Positions 46,216-54,961 of a stretch of DNA of 64,000 nt are shown here, piece after piece. The position numbers and the translations under genes are program-made. Under the pieces are notes generated by a model that worked only from the letters and a program-made list of their open reading frames with translations, made no database searches and was not told the origin of the DNA. This stretch comes from Deefgea piscis. Its GTDB lineage: Bacteria; Pseudomonadota; Gammaproteobacteria; Burkholderiales; Chitinibacteraceae. The stretch covers positions 1,798,001 through 1,862,000 of the forward strand of contig NZ_CP081149.1 in assembly GCF_019665785.1 (NCBI RefSeq), read 5' to 3'. Position 1 is the stretch's first letter; every line of letters begins with the position of its first letter.

Positions 46216-47492
46216 GATGAAACTCCTGCCGGTTCGGTTTTGATTCGAGTGAGCAATAAAAATGCAGTCAGTTTGAAAGCGCAAGGCACGCCAGCATAAA
46301 CCCAAGCTAGCGCTGGGCCAGCGGGGCTGCCCGGTTGATAGTCAAGCGCCGCTAAGGCCGGGAGGGCTAATCCAGACAAGGCTAACGCTAATTTGCCGAG
46401 TAAAGTCCAAACACCAAAATAACTGGCCGGTGAGCTGTCTTGGCGAATCAGTTTGGCCAGCAGCACTGGCGGTAAGGCCAAATCTGCGCCGAGTGCCAAA
46501 CCTGCCGCAACGCAGACGATGAAGTACGCCACAATATCGCCCGCGCCTAAGGTAGCTGCGGAGCAGAATGCCAAAATCGCCAACACCATGCCCCAGCGCC
46601 ACGCGCATAAAACGCCAATTTTCTTTGCGGCCATCACCCACAGCGGTAGGCCAATTGCCGCGGCGATAAAGTAGCTGGCTAAAAATGCGCCCGCGTAGCT
46701 CGGTGCTTGTAGGCGATCGTTAATAAAAAACAGCGCCAAAGTCGATGGAATTGCCACTGAAATCGCATTTAAAAAATAGGGCGGCAATAGCTGGCGAAAG
46801 CCTTGATGCGCTTTCATCAAAGCCCAAGTGGCTCTCCAACTGGATGCTGTTTCGCTATTTTTGACGCGTTGCCATGCGGGGGCGAATTTAAGTAATACCC
46901 ATACTGCCAGTAGCAAAACCGCAGCAAAGGCGATGCTGTAATAGCTTAAATTGCTGTTCAGTGTTGCGGCGGGGCGGCTCATAATCCAGCTTGGAATCAC
47001 GCTGGCTAAAATCACGCCAAACAAGCCTGCGCCTTCTCGCCACGCCGCCGCGCCCAGTAGACCTTGATCGCTGCTCATTGAACTTGAATCAATGCGTGCG
47101 CCCCAAGTTAAATAGGCGATGTTGAGCATGCTGTGCGCGGTATAGGCTGCAATTAGCATTGCAGCAAGCCATAGCGCCAGATACATCGTGTTGCCAGTTG
47201 GGACTGGCGGCAGCCATAAACCTAAAAATGCCAAAGCTAACACCGCTGCGCTGCCCCAAAGCCACATCGTGATATTGCCATTGAGCCTGTCAATCCAACG
47301 CCCAAGCAGTGGGTCTTGAAAAGTGTCGATTAAGCGGGCCAAAAATAAAACCCAACCGGTTAATCCCAGCGCCAAACCCAATTGCCCGCTGTAGTACGCG
47401 GGGATTTGTACATACACCGGCAGTGCAGCCATCGCCAGTGGCAGGCCTAGCAGACCGTAAGCGGCGTAGGCGAAGGTGCTGGGTGCTTTCAT
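46212..47492 (-). CDS. MFS transporter, GPH-like
   Basis: A 426-residue membrane protein with about 12 hydrophobic helices. The N-terminal region with FLARLIDTFQDPLLGRWIDR resembles the glycoside-pentoside-hexuronide (GPH) branch of the major facilitator superfamily, where the conserved Asp pair binds the coupling cation. The substrate is unknown. Given its neighbours, a lipid or its precursor is as likely as a sugar. It overlaps the chalcone-isomerase-like stop by four bases. Confidence 0.85.
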   Translation of the reverse strand: MKAPSTFAYAAYGLLGLPLAMAALPVYVQIPAYYSGQLGLALGLTGWVLFLARLIDTFQDPLLGRWIDRLNGNITMWLWGSAAVLALAFLGLWLPPVPTGNTMYLALWLAAMLIAAYTAHSMLNIAYLTWGARIDSSSMSSDQGLLGAAAWREGAGLFGVILASVIPSWIMSRPAATLNSNLSYYSIAFAAVLLLAVWVLLKFAPAWQRVKNSETASSWRATWALMKAHQGFRQLLPPYFLNAISVAIPSTLALFFINDRLQAPSYAGAFLASYFIAAAIGLPLWVMAAKKIGVLCAWRWGMVLAILAFCSAATLGAGDIVAYFIVCVAAGLALGADLALPPVLLAKLIRQDSSPASYFGVWTLLGKLALALSGLALPALAALDYQPGSPAGPALAWVYAGVPCAFKLTAFLLLTRIKTEPAGVSS

Positions 47493-48019
47493 GGTGTACT
47501 ACCCAATAATTGCGCGCGCAAGTCTTTGTCTTTGCTGCGGGCATCAAACCAAATGGCAAAAAACGCTTTGGCAAACTCTGGGTCGCGAATATCGGCCAGT
47601 AATTTGTTGCGGCTATAAAAGCGTGTTCCTTCATTGGGGATAAATACCCCAATCAACTGATCACCTGCTTTGACATCCGTAAACGCGCGCTGCATTTCGC
47701 CCTCCCAGCGCTTGAGGGTGTCGGCGCTGTAGCGCGTACCAAATAGCCGTTCAATTTCATCCAAACTGGTTTCTACAAATTGCGCGCGGCTGATATTGCG
47801 GTGATACGTCAGCTCCAAGGCAAAGGGGGCGTTGATATCAAACGGCTTTTTCTCACTCCACAATTTGGCGGTATAGATTTTGAGGCCGAACCAGCGCAAA
47901 TCGCCGCTACCGATGGCTTGCGCTTGCGGTAGATGCTCGCGCCAAATGGCTGCTTGTGCAGGTATCGCGATGCAGGCCATGGCGAGTAATGCGGGTAGGG
48001 CAATACGGTTGATGAGCAT
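47489..48019 (-). CDS. Chalcone isomerase-like exported protein
   Basis: A 176-residue protein with a signal peptide (about 1-23, ending IPAQA) and a chalcone-isomerase-like fold: FGLKIYTAKLW, LELTYHRNISRAQFVETSLDEI and FIPNEGTRFY. Bacterial members lack the plant catalytic set and are thought to bind fatty acids or related ligands. It is probably periplasmic. It starts four bases after the Cfa stop. Confidence 0.85.
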   Translation of the reverse strand: MLINRIALPALLAMACIAIPAQAAIWREHLPQAQAIGSGDLRWFGLKIYTAKLWSEKKPFDINAPFALELTYHRNISRAQFVETSLDEIERLFGTRYSADTLKRWEGEMQRAFTDVKAGDQLIGVFIPNEGTRFYSRNKLLADIRDPEFAKAFFAIWFDARSKDKDLRAQLLGSTP

Positions 48020-48023
48020 GGCC

Positions 48024-49235
48024 TTAGTCTTTTTTCAACAAAAATTGCACGACATCGGTTTTGCCACCGTCAAAGCCCGCCTCGCAGTAAGCAAAGTACA
48101 GTCGCCAAATTTTCATGAATTTTTCATCAAAGCCTTGTGCGATGATGGCGGCTTTTTCAGACTCCCAATCAGCGCGCCAGCGGCGCAAGGTTTCGGCGTA
48201 ATCGCGGCCAAAGTGGTATTGATCGATGGTGGAAAGGCCTGCTTGGCTGGCTTTTTGATTAAAGCGCTCTGGGCTCGGTAACATGCCGCCGGGGAATATA
48301 TATTGCTGAATAAAGTCGGTGCTACTGCGATAGCGCTCAAACGCGGATTCGGCAATGGTGATGGTTTGGATGAGCGCTTTGCCGCCTGATTTCAAACGTG
48401 CAGCAACGGTTTTGAAATATTCTGGCCAGAATCGCTCGCCGACGGCTTCAAACATTTCAATCGACACAATCGCGTCGTATTCGCCTTGCAAGTCGCGGTA
48501 ATCACAGATTTCAAGTTGTGCGAGCTCGCCCAAGTCTTGCGCTGCGATGCGCTCTTGCGCGATGGCCAATTGTGCTGGAGAAATCGTTACGCCATGCACC
48601 TGAATACCGAGTCGCGCCGCATGTTCGGCAAAACCGCCCCAACCGCAGCCGATTTCTAATACGCGGCTGCCCGCGCGCAGACCGAGTGCGTCGATAATGC
48701 GTTGGTACTTGGCGATTTGCGCACTGTGTAATGACTGCGCGTAGTCGCCATTAAAAATCGCACTGGAATAGGTCCAGCTTGGGTCGAGCCAGCGTTGGTA
48801 AAAAGCATTGCCAATATCGTAATGCGCATGAATATTGCGCCGGCTGCCTTCGCGGGTGTTTGGGCGTAGCCAATGTTTGATCCGATACCACAATGTCGCC
48901 AGCTTGCCACCAAATACCATTTGGTCGAGTACCGCTTCATTACGGAGCGCAAGGCCAAGCACCGCAGTCAGGTCAGGGCTATCAATCCAGCCGGCTTCAT
49001 AGCCCTCAGCAAAGCCAATATCGCCCGCTCGCAAAATACGGCTGCACGCGCGCCAATCAATGATTTGCAGGGTTGCTGATGGCGGCTGATGTAAGTTGCC
49101 AAACATCAAGTGCGTGCCTTCGGGCGTAATCAATTGCAAATGTCCATGCTGCAAACGGCCCAGCAGATTCAAAAATAATTTGGCGGCAGTGGGTGCGTTT
49201 TGCGCAATGCTTTGGATAACTTGGCTTTGATTCAT
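48024..49235 (-). CDS. Cyclopropane-fatty-acyl-phospholipid synthase family methyltransferase
   Basis: A 403-residue SAM-dependent enzyme acting on unsaturated acyl chains of membrane phospholipids. The N-terminal lipid-binding region is followed by RNIHAHYDIGNAFYQRWLD, the SAM motif LEIGCGWGG (193-201), IVSIEMFEAVG and YIFPGGMLPS. The last is typical of this Cfa branch. It could make cyclopropane, or a methylated acyl chain as in the furan-fatty-acid route. The family is clear, the product is not. It overlaps the DUF1365 stop by four bases. Confidence 0.92.
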   Translation of the reverse strand: MNQSQVIQSIAQNAPTAAKLFLNLLGRLQHGHLQLITPEGTHLMFGNLHQPPSATLQIIDWRACSRILRAGDIGFAEGYEAGWIDSPDLTAVLGLALRNEAVLDQMVFGGKLATLWYRIKHWLRPNTREGSRRNIHAHYDIGNAFYQRWLDPSWTYSSAIFNGDYAQSLHSAQIAKYQRIIDALGLRAGSRVLEIGCGWGGFAEHAARLGIQVHGVTISPAQLAIAQERIAAQDLGELAQLEICDYRDLQGEYDAIVSIEMFEAVGERFWPEYFKTVAARLKSGGKALIQTITIAESAFERYRSSTDFIQQYIFPGGMLPSPERFNQKASQAGLSTIDQYHFGRDYAETLRRWRADWESEKAAIIAQGFDEKFMKIWRLYFAYCEAGFDGGKTDVVQFLLKKD

Positions 49236-50047
49236 GATGTCAGCTCCGAATGTTGTGCGACGACCTTGTGTGGTGTTGGGTGGATTGAAGTGCTCAATGC
49301 GATTGCGGGTGGTGCCGGTTTGCTAAAAAACGGCACCCGTTTACGCCATAAGTGAAACGCTTGCCAATGAATTCGCGCAAACACGCCCAGCGTTAATAAG
49401 GGCTGCGCGAGTAGGGCACGCCAGAGTGTTTGCCGATTGAGCGCCTCGCGTTTGCCGCCAACGGCGGTTTTAATCAGCAGACCTGCATTATCAAAATAAT
49501 CAATGCCCACCCAAGCGGTTTGCGGTGTATCGCGAAAGCCAAATTGATAGTGGCCTTGTACTTCACAAAACGGTGAGACGTGCATCATCTTGATGCATTC
49601 AAGGCAGGTATTGCTGTCTATGCATTGCTGGTTTTGGCCTGCAATTAAATACTGGTGCGTTTCGCCAAAAGTGTTATTGACTTCAGCCAGTACCGCACGC
49701 AGCCCGCCTTGGCGATCGTAGCAATACCAAAAACTCACAGGATTAAACACAAAGCCCAAAACGCGCGGGAAGGTATGCAGCCAGATTTCACCATCGGCGT
49801 TTATATTGTGTTGTGCTAGCAGATCGCGCATCCATTGCTCAAGATTGCTGCCGTCTTTCGGGCCGTAATCCTTTGTGTAAATTGCAACGGGGCGCTTGCG
49901 ATTGATGCCAAAACCACTGACGTCAATCTCGGCCAAGCGCGCTAAATTGACGCGCAAGCAAAATACCGGATACACAAAGCGGTTTTGTGCTGGACGTAAA
50001 CGTTCGTGCATCACTTGGCCGCGAATGATTTGCGCTGGGGCGGTCAT
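49232..50047 (-). CDS. DUF1365 family protein
   Basis: A 271-residue protein of DUF1365, with HERLRPAQNRFVYPVF at the N-terminus, FPRVLGFVFNPVSFWYCYD and VNNTFGETHQYLI. The family is almost always encoded between an FAD amine-oxidase-like protein and a Cfa homologue, as here. Its biochemical activity is not established. Start and stop overlap both neighbours by four bases. Confidence 0.9.
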   Translation of the reverse strand: MTAPAQIIRGQVMHERLRPAQNRFVYPVFCLRVNLARLAEIDVSGFGINRKRPVAIYTKDYGPKDGSNLEQWMRDLLAQHNINADGEIWLHTFPRVLGFVFNPVSFWYCYDRQGGLRAVLAEVNNTFGETHQYLIAGQNQQCIDSNTCLECIKMMHVSPFCEVQGHYQFGFRDTPQTAWVGIDYFDNAGLLIKTAVGGKREALNRQTLWRALLAQPLLTLGVFARIHWQAFHLWRKRVPFFSKPAPPAIALSTSIHPTPHKVVAQHSELTS

Positions 50048-51324
50048 GGCAAGGTCGTCCAGCTCGGTGCGAGGCCAAAATCAGCGACAACGCGCAATGC
50101 TGACTTCAAACCATCTTCATGAAAACCATAGCCGGTCCACGCGCCTGCAAACCAAGTGCGATTTTTGCCTTGAATGGTATGTAGCTGAGCTTGCGCGGCA
50201 ATCGCCGCGTGGTCGAACACCGGATGTTGGTATTCAAACTGCGCCAGTACTTTATCTGCTGCTGGAGGCGTAAATGGATTGAGCGTGACCACCACTGGCG
50301 TTTGAAACGGTAGATTTTGCAATTGATTCAGCAAATAACTTACGCAGACGGGGCGTTGCCCATCGATATTTGCGCCGCCAAGGTAATTCCACGCTGACCA
50401 GACTTTTTTGAGTTTCGGTAATTGCTGGACGTCGGTATGCAGAACTGCGGTATTGGCTTGGTAGCGTACGGCTGAAAGCAGGGCGATTTCAGCATCGCTG
50501 GCGTCACTCAATATGGCGAGGGTATCGGGGGCGTGTGTGGCGAAGATGACCGCATCAAATTGCTCGGCAGTATTTTCGGTATGTACCATCACACCAGTCG
50601 AAAGCCGCTCAACGCGAAATACCGGCGCTTGCAGGCGAATGTCAGTCAATGTAGCGGCAATTTTGCGCACATATTCTCGCGCACCGCCTTGGACAGTTTG
50701 CCATTGCGGCCGATCGTTCACTTGTAAGAGGGCGTGATTAAGGCAAAAGCGTAAAAATGTTGAAGCTGGGAATTCTAAAATATCATTGGGTGAACTCGAC
50801 CAAATCGCCGCTGCCATCGGTAATAGATACGCATCGCGGAAAGTATCACCGTAATTGCCGCTTTTTAGTAGCTCACCTAAAGTGGCTTTGCTTTGCAGGC
50901 TGGCGGCGAGGTTTTCATTGGCTGCCGCATTAAATCGCATGATGTCGCGCAACATGCCGATAAATGACGGCGAGATGAGTCGGCGGCGTTGGGCAAAGAC
51001 GGTGTTGAGGTTAGTACCTGCCCATTCAAGATCGCCGTCATCGAGTGAAACACCAAACGACATATCGGTCGCATAGGTATTGACGCCTAGTTCAGCAAAC
51101 AAGGCGATTAGATTCGGATACGTCGCTTGGTTAAAGACTAAAAACCCAGTATCAACTGGATGAGTTTTGCCTTCCACTGTGATGTCGACCGTATTAGTGT
51201 GGCCGCCCAAGTAGCGCCCTGCCTCAAACAGCACCACATCGTGGCTGCGGCTTAAAAAATAGGCGCTGGCCAAGCCTGAGATGCCTGAGCCAATCACTGC
51301 GATGCGTTGCCGAGTTAAATTCAT
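50044..51324 (-). CDS. FAD-dependent amine-oxidase-like oxidoreductase
   Basis: First gene of the operon. The 426-residue flavoprotein has the dinucleotide fold AVIGSGISGLASAYFLS (about 9-25) and FEAGRYLGGHTNTV, then a C-terminal FAD-closing segment (FAGAWTGYGFHEDGLKSALR). It resembles phytoene-desaturase/amine-oxidase relatives that introduce double bonds or oxidise lipids. Substrate unknown. The promoter region before it is shared with the divergent tetR and contains a palindromic operator. Confidence 0.9.
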   Translation of the reverse strand: MNLTRQRIAVIGSGISGLASAYFLSRSHDVVLFEAGRYLGGHTNTVDITVEGKTHPVDTGFLVFNQATYPNLIALFAELGVNTYATDMSFGVSLDDGDLEWAGTNLNTVFAQRRRLISPSFIGMLRDIMRFNAAANENLAASLQSKATLGELLKSGNYGDTFRDAYLLPMAAAIWSSSPNDILEFPASTFLRFCLNHALLQVNDRPQWQTVQGGAREYVRKIAATLTDIRLQAPVFRVERLSTGVMVHTENTAEQFDAVIFATHAPDTLAILSDASDAEIALLSAVRYQANTAVLHTDVQQLPKLKKVWSAWNYLGGANIDGQRPVCVSYLLNQLQNLPFQTPVVVTLNPFTPPAADKVLAQFEYQHPVFDHAAIAAQAQLHTIQGKNRTWFAGAWTGYGFHEDGLKSALRVVADFGLAPSWTTLP

Positions 51325-51386
51325 CGTTCTTCCTGCCGTTCAGCATGATGGGTAGTTTGTGTTTTGCTACTTCAGTGCTAACATTA

Positions 51387-51420
51387 CTACTAATTCAAAA
51401 TAATATCTACTAATTAGTAG
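51387..51420. promoter_or_regulatory. Palindromic TetR operator with upstream half-site
   Basis: CTACTAATTAGTAG (51407-51420) is a perfect 14-bp palindrome 13 bases before tetR. CTACTAATT is repeated at 51387-51395, exactly 20 bases away, about two helical turns. A TATTAT box on the minus strand (51400-51405) lies between them, so bound repressor would cover a promoter of the lipid operon. Confidence 0.7.
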
Positions 51421-51433
51421 CGGAAATTTACCG

Positions 51434-52054
51434 ATGAGTATCTTTAGCAAATTAAGCTTCAAAGACCAAGCCTTTAAACTGCGTGAAAACGCGATTTTAG
51501 ATGCGACGACGGCGATTCTCGGCACCAAAGGCTACGATCTAATGACGATGGATGACGTTGCTAACGCCGTCGGCATTTCAAAACCAAGCTTATATAAGCA
51601 TTTCAAGTCAAAAGAGGATTTAGTTGGCGAGGCTTTAATTCGTTTGATCGATGGTGCGATTGATTTTTTAGCGCAATTGAGTAATGAATTAAGCGCGATC
51701 GATCGGCTAGTGGCTTTGCTGGAGTGGGCATTGCGGGTGCGTTTAGAGGGTGGAATGCCATTTTTACCGTCAACGAGCACGCATGTGCGCGATATGTTGA
51801 TGCGCAATCTAAAGTACGTCACTCGGGTGTTGAAGTTGAATGGGCAGCTTGAAAAGCTGGTGCTGGCAGCACAAAAAAAAGGCGATTTGAATCCGGAGCT
51901 GCCAAGTGATGTGATTTTATTTAGTTATTACTCACGCACTTGTGATCCGGCCGTCGAGTATTTGCAAAAATTTAGCAAAATGGACAACGACACCATCGTA
52001 ACGCATATATTGCAAGTGGCTTTAGGTGGGCTGCGCCCTTCAGTCGAAGCATAA
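51434..52054 (+). CDS. TetR-family transcriptional regulator
   Basis: A 206-residue regulator. The N-terminal helix-turn-helix (about 20-65) contains ILDATTAILGTKGYDLMTMD and ISKPSLYKHFKSKEDL. The C-terminal ligand domain is typical in size and unassigned. It is divergent from the eight-gene lipid-modification operon, with a perfect palindrome in the 109-base gap, so it very likely represses that operon and itself. Its ligand may be a fatty acid or a membrane stress product (inference). Confidence 0.92.
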   Translation: MSIFSKLSFKDQAFKLRENAILDATTAILGTKGYDLMTMDDVANAVGISKPSLYKHFKSKEDLVGEALIRLIDGAIDFLAQLSNELSAIDRLVALLEWALRVRLEGGMPFLPSTSTHVRDMLMRNLKYVTRVLKLNGQLEKLVLAAQKKGDLNPELPSDVILFSYYSRTCDPAVEYLQKFSKMDNDTIVTHILQVALGGLRPSVEA

Positions 52055-52058
52055 ATAC

Positions 52059-52093
52059 AAAAAACCCCACAAACCTAAGTTTTATGGGGTTTT
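52059..52093. terminator. Bidirectional terminator, tetR / tRNA-Leu
   Basis: AAAACCCCA (52061-52069) and TGGGGTTTT (52085-52093) with A/T extensions on both sides. It terminates tetR on the plus strand and the tRNA transcript on the minus strand. Confidence 0.78.
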
Positions 52094-52114
52094 GCACTCT
52101 ACTGTACTTACTGA

Positions 52115-52201
52115 TGGTGCCCAAGAGAAGACTCGAACTTCCACACCCTTGCGGGCGCTAGGACCTGAACCTAGTGCGTCTACCAATTCCGCCACCTGGG
52201 C
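52115..52201 (-). tRNA. tRNA-Leu (anticodon CAG)
   Basis: 87-base gene including the encoded CCA. The acceptor stem GCCCAGG pairs with CTTGGGC. The anticodon stem CTAGG/CCTAG encloses loop TTCAGGT, anticodon CAG. A long variable arm (class II, GCGCCC-GCAA-GGGTGT) and T-loop TTCGAGT are present. Identical in sequence to the copy at 52236-52322 and downstream of it. Confidence 0.97.
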
Positions 52202-52235
52202 ATATCTGATACAGTGTGTAAATAAGTTGAAAAGT

Positions 52236-52322
52236 TGGTGCCCAAGAGAAGACTCGAACTTCCACACCCTTGCGGGCGCTAGGACCTGAACCTAGTGCGT
52301 CTACCAATTCCGCCACCTGGGC
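52236..52322 (-). tRNA. tRNA-Leu (anticodon CAG), second copy
   Basis: Base-for-base the same 87-base gene as at 52115-52201, with CCA encoded. The copies are 34 bases apart and are probably cotranscribed from the promoter at 52370-52398. Confidence 0.97.
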
Positions 52323-52369
52323 TCTTCAACTGCGCTACAATATCGCGGCGCCACTTACAGAAGGGCGCA

Positions 52370-52398
52370 ATAATATTCAAACCTAGAAATGGTGTCAA
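52370..52398 (-). promoter_or_regulatory. Sigma70 promoter of the tRNA-Leu pair
   Basis: On the minus strand, TTGACA (52393-52398), a 17-base spacer and TATTAT (52370-52375), followed by GC-rich TGCGCCC. This near-consensus promoter with a G/C-rich discriminator is the form usual for stable RNA genes under stringent control. Confidence 0.85.
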
Positions 52399-52407
52399 TA
52401 AAAAACT

Positions 52408-54852
52408 ATGAAAAAAACGGTTCCGATGGATAAATTTCAAAATGAGAAATCCCCAACGAAGAAACCTGCTCGAGCAAAAAAACTAAAAGGTTTGCGAGCA
52501 CAAGATCCTTATTTGGCCCGTGAACGCGAGCGCTATGAAAACCCTTTGCCTTCTCGCGAATTTATTTTGCAAGTGTTAGAGCAACAAGGTGCGCCGATGT
52601 CGGCGTTTGATTTGGCGAAGCAATTAGATATTTTATTGGTTGAAGAGATCGCATTTGAGCGACGTCTACAGGCAATGGGTCGTGAAGGCCAATTACTGAT
52701 TAATCGTGCTGGCGCTTTATGCCTGCCAGAAAAAGTAGATTTAATCCCCGGTAAAGTACAAGGCCATCCAGATGGTTTTGGCTTTTTGATTCCTGATGAC
52801 GGTAGCGATGATTTGTTTCTTGGTCCGAAAGAAATGGATAAAGTCCTGCACGGGGATCGTGTACTGGCGCGCAAAATTGGCGTTGATCGCCGTGGTCGTC
52901 CTGAAGGGGCGATTGCAGAAGTGCTCGAGCATGTTAATTTACGCTTGGTAGGGCGCTTGCATTGCGAACGTGGCGTGTTCTTTGTGACGGCTGAAGACAA
53001 GCGAATTAGCCGAGATATTCAAATCGAACCATCAGGCTGTGGTGCTGCGCAAGTGGGGCAGGTGGTGATGATTGAGATGTTGACTCAGCCATCGCGTTAT
53101 ACCCAGCCTGTGGCGCGCGTGACTGAAGTGCTCGGCAATTATGATGATCCGGGTATGGAAATTGAAATTGCCCTGCGTAAACATAATTTACCGCATGTGT
53201 TTTCGGCTGAAGCGGAAGCGTTAGCGCGCAAAATGCCCAAAAAAGTGCGCAAATTAGATTGGAAGCCAGAGAACGGGGTTGAGCGGGTAGATTTACGCGA
53301 TATGCCGTTGGTGACCATCGACGGTGAAACTGCCAAAGACTTTGACGATGCCGTATATGCCGAAAAAAGTGGCAAGGGCTGGCGTTTGGTAGTGGCCATT
53401 GCCGATGTGAGTCATTACGTTCGTCCTGATGATGCTTTGGATTTAACGGCGATTGAGCGCGGTAACTCGATTTACTTTCCGCGCCGCGTGATTCCAATGT
53501 TGCCCGAGCAAATCTCCAACGGGCTTTGTTCGCTCAATCCGGATGTCGAACGCCTGTGTATGGTGTGCGATATGAAAGTGAGCGCCAAGGGCGCGATTAA
53601 AGGCTATCAATTTTATCCGGCGGTGATGTTATCTAAAGCGCGATTTACCTATACCAAGGTATGGGATATTTTGCAAAACCCCGATGGTGAAGTCGCACAG
53701 CAATATACCCAGCAAGTGCCGCATTTGCAGACTTTATATGCGCTGTTTCAAGCGTTTGCCAAAGCGCGTGCCGAGCGCGGCGCGATTGACTTTGAAACGA
53801 CTGAAACTGAGATGCGTTTTGATGACAAAGGTAAGATCAGCGAAATCGTGCCGGTGGTGCGTAATGATGCACATAAATTGATCGAAGAATGTATGTTGGC
53901 GGCCAATGTTTGCGCTGCCGATATTTTGCTGAAAAAAGAGCATCCTGCTTTATACCGCGTGCATGAAGGTCCAACGCCAGAGAAGCTGAAAAATCTGCGT
54001 GAATATTTGAAGACCGTGGGTTTGAGTTTAGGTGGTGAAGAAGACCCAACCGCCAGCGACTACGCCAAATTACTCAATTCATTCAAAGACCGTTTGGATG
54101 CGCCGTTATTGCAAACGATGTTGTTACGCAGTTTGTCGCAGGCGGTGTATAGCCCAGATAACGAAGGCCACTTTGGCTTGAGTTATGAGGCTTACGCGCA
54201 TTTCACTTCGCCAATTCGTCGTTATCCGGATTTGTTGGTGCATCGCTCGATTAAGGCGATTTTGGCTGGCAAGAAATATAAGCCAGCAATGAAATGGGAG
54301 GCTTTAGGGGTGCAGTGCTCGATGACTGAGCGCCGTGCCGATGAGGCAAGCCGTGACGTACAAAACTGGCTCAAATGCTACTTTATGCAAGATAAAGTAG
54401 GTGAAGAGTTTGAAGGCTCAGTTTCAGCGGTGACCGGTTTTGGGATGTTTGTTTTGCTCGATAAGGTGTATGTCGAGGGCTTGGTACATGTTTCTGAATT
54501 AGGTACAGATTACTTTCATTATGATGAAAAACGCCGAGAGTTAAAGGGCGAGCATAGCGGTAAAGTGTATCGCTTAACCGATCGCGTTAAGGTGCGTGTG
54601 GCGCGGGTTGATTTGGAAACCAGCAAGATTGATTTTGTGTTGGTGCTAGATGCTGCAGAGCGAGAGCGCCAGTCAAAGCCGACTGCGCCTAGAGCGAATC
54701 GATCGCGTGGTGGGGAAAAAACGCCAGCACGCACTGGGGCTCGTTCAGTAGCACGCCAGCCCGTGGCGACTAAACCAGAAGGTCAGGCTAAATCGGGGGC
54801 CGCGCCAGCCGCAACGAGTAAACCCGCGGCACGTCGACGCCGCCGCCGTTAA
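52408..54852 (+). CDS. rnr: Ribonuclease R
   Basis: Processive 3'-5' exoribonuclease able to degrade structured RNA; also matures tmRNA and rRNA fragments. The 814-residue protein has an N-terminal winged helix (about 50-115), cold-shock domains, and the RNB catalytic domain with DGETAKDFDDAVYAE and YPDLLVHRSIK. A C-terminal S1 domain (about 665-750) and a basic Arg/Ala-rich tail ending RRRRR complete it. The start is ATG 52408 or 52426; neither has a clear Shine-Dalgarno. The tRNA promoter -35 lies only nine bases upstream on the other strand. Confidence 0.96.
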   Translation: MKKTVPMDKFQNEKSPTKKPARAKKLKGLRAQDPYLARERERYENPLPSREFILQVLEQQGAPMSAFDLAKQLDILLVEEIAFERRLQAMGREGQLLINRAGALCLPEKVDLIPGKVQGHPDGFGFLIPDDGSDDLFLGPKEMDKVLHGDRVLARKIGVDRRGRPEGAIAEVLEHVNLRLVGRLHCERGVFFVTAEDKRISRDIQIEPSGCGAAQVGQVVMIEMLTQPSRYTQPVARVTEVLGNYDDPGMEIEIALRKHNLPHVFSAEAEALARKMPKKVRKLDWKPENGVERVDLRDMPLVTIDGETAKDFDDAVYAEKSGKGWRLVVAIADVSHYVRPDDALDLTAIERGNSIYFPRRVIPMLPEQISNGLCSLNPDVERLCMVCDMKVSAKGAIKGYQFYPAVMLSKARFTYTKVWDILQNPDGEVAQQYTQQVPHLQTLYALFQAFAKARAERGAIDFETTETEMRFDDKGKISEIVPVVRNDAHKLIEECMLAANVCAADILLKKEHPALYRVHEGPTPEKLKNLREYLKTVGLSLGGEEDPTASDYAKLLNSFKDRLDAPLLQTMLLRSLSQAVYSPDNEGHFGLSYEAYAHFTSPIRRYPDLLVHRSIKAILAGKKYKPAMKWEALGVQCSMTERRADEASRDVQNWLKCYFMQDKVGEEFEGSVSAVTGFGMFVLLDKVYVEGLVHVSELGTDYFHYDEKRRELKGEHSGKVYRLTDRVKVRVARVDLETSKIDFVLVLDAAERERQSKPTAPRANRSRGGEKTPARTGARSVARQPVATKPEGQAKSGAAPAATSKPAARRRRRR

Positions 54853-54853
54853 T

Positions 54854-54886
54854 ACAAATAGCCAGCCTTGTTGGGGCTGGCTATTT
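54854..54886 (+). terminator. Terminator after rnr
   Basis: AAATAGCCAGCC / GGCTGGCTATTT, a 12-bp stem with a 7-base loop, ending in a T-run. Confidence 0.88.
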
Positions 54887-54961
54887 TTATTGGGCCTTAT
54901 GCTTATTTTGGTCGCCAGTGCAGGGCTGCTGAAGCTTATTTTACGGCGGCGTGTTCTATTT

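Noticed and set aside
44484..52054. Genomic island or recently acquired cassette at the tRNA-Leu genes
   Set aside because: tRNA genes are common integration sites, but I see no integrase, no direct repeat of the tRNA 3' end beyond the intact second gene, and no obvious composition shift.
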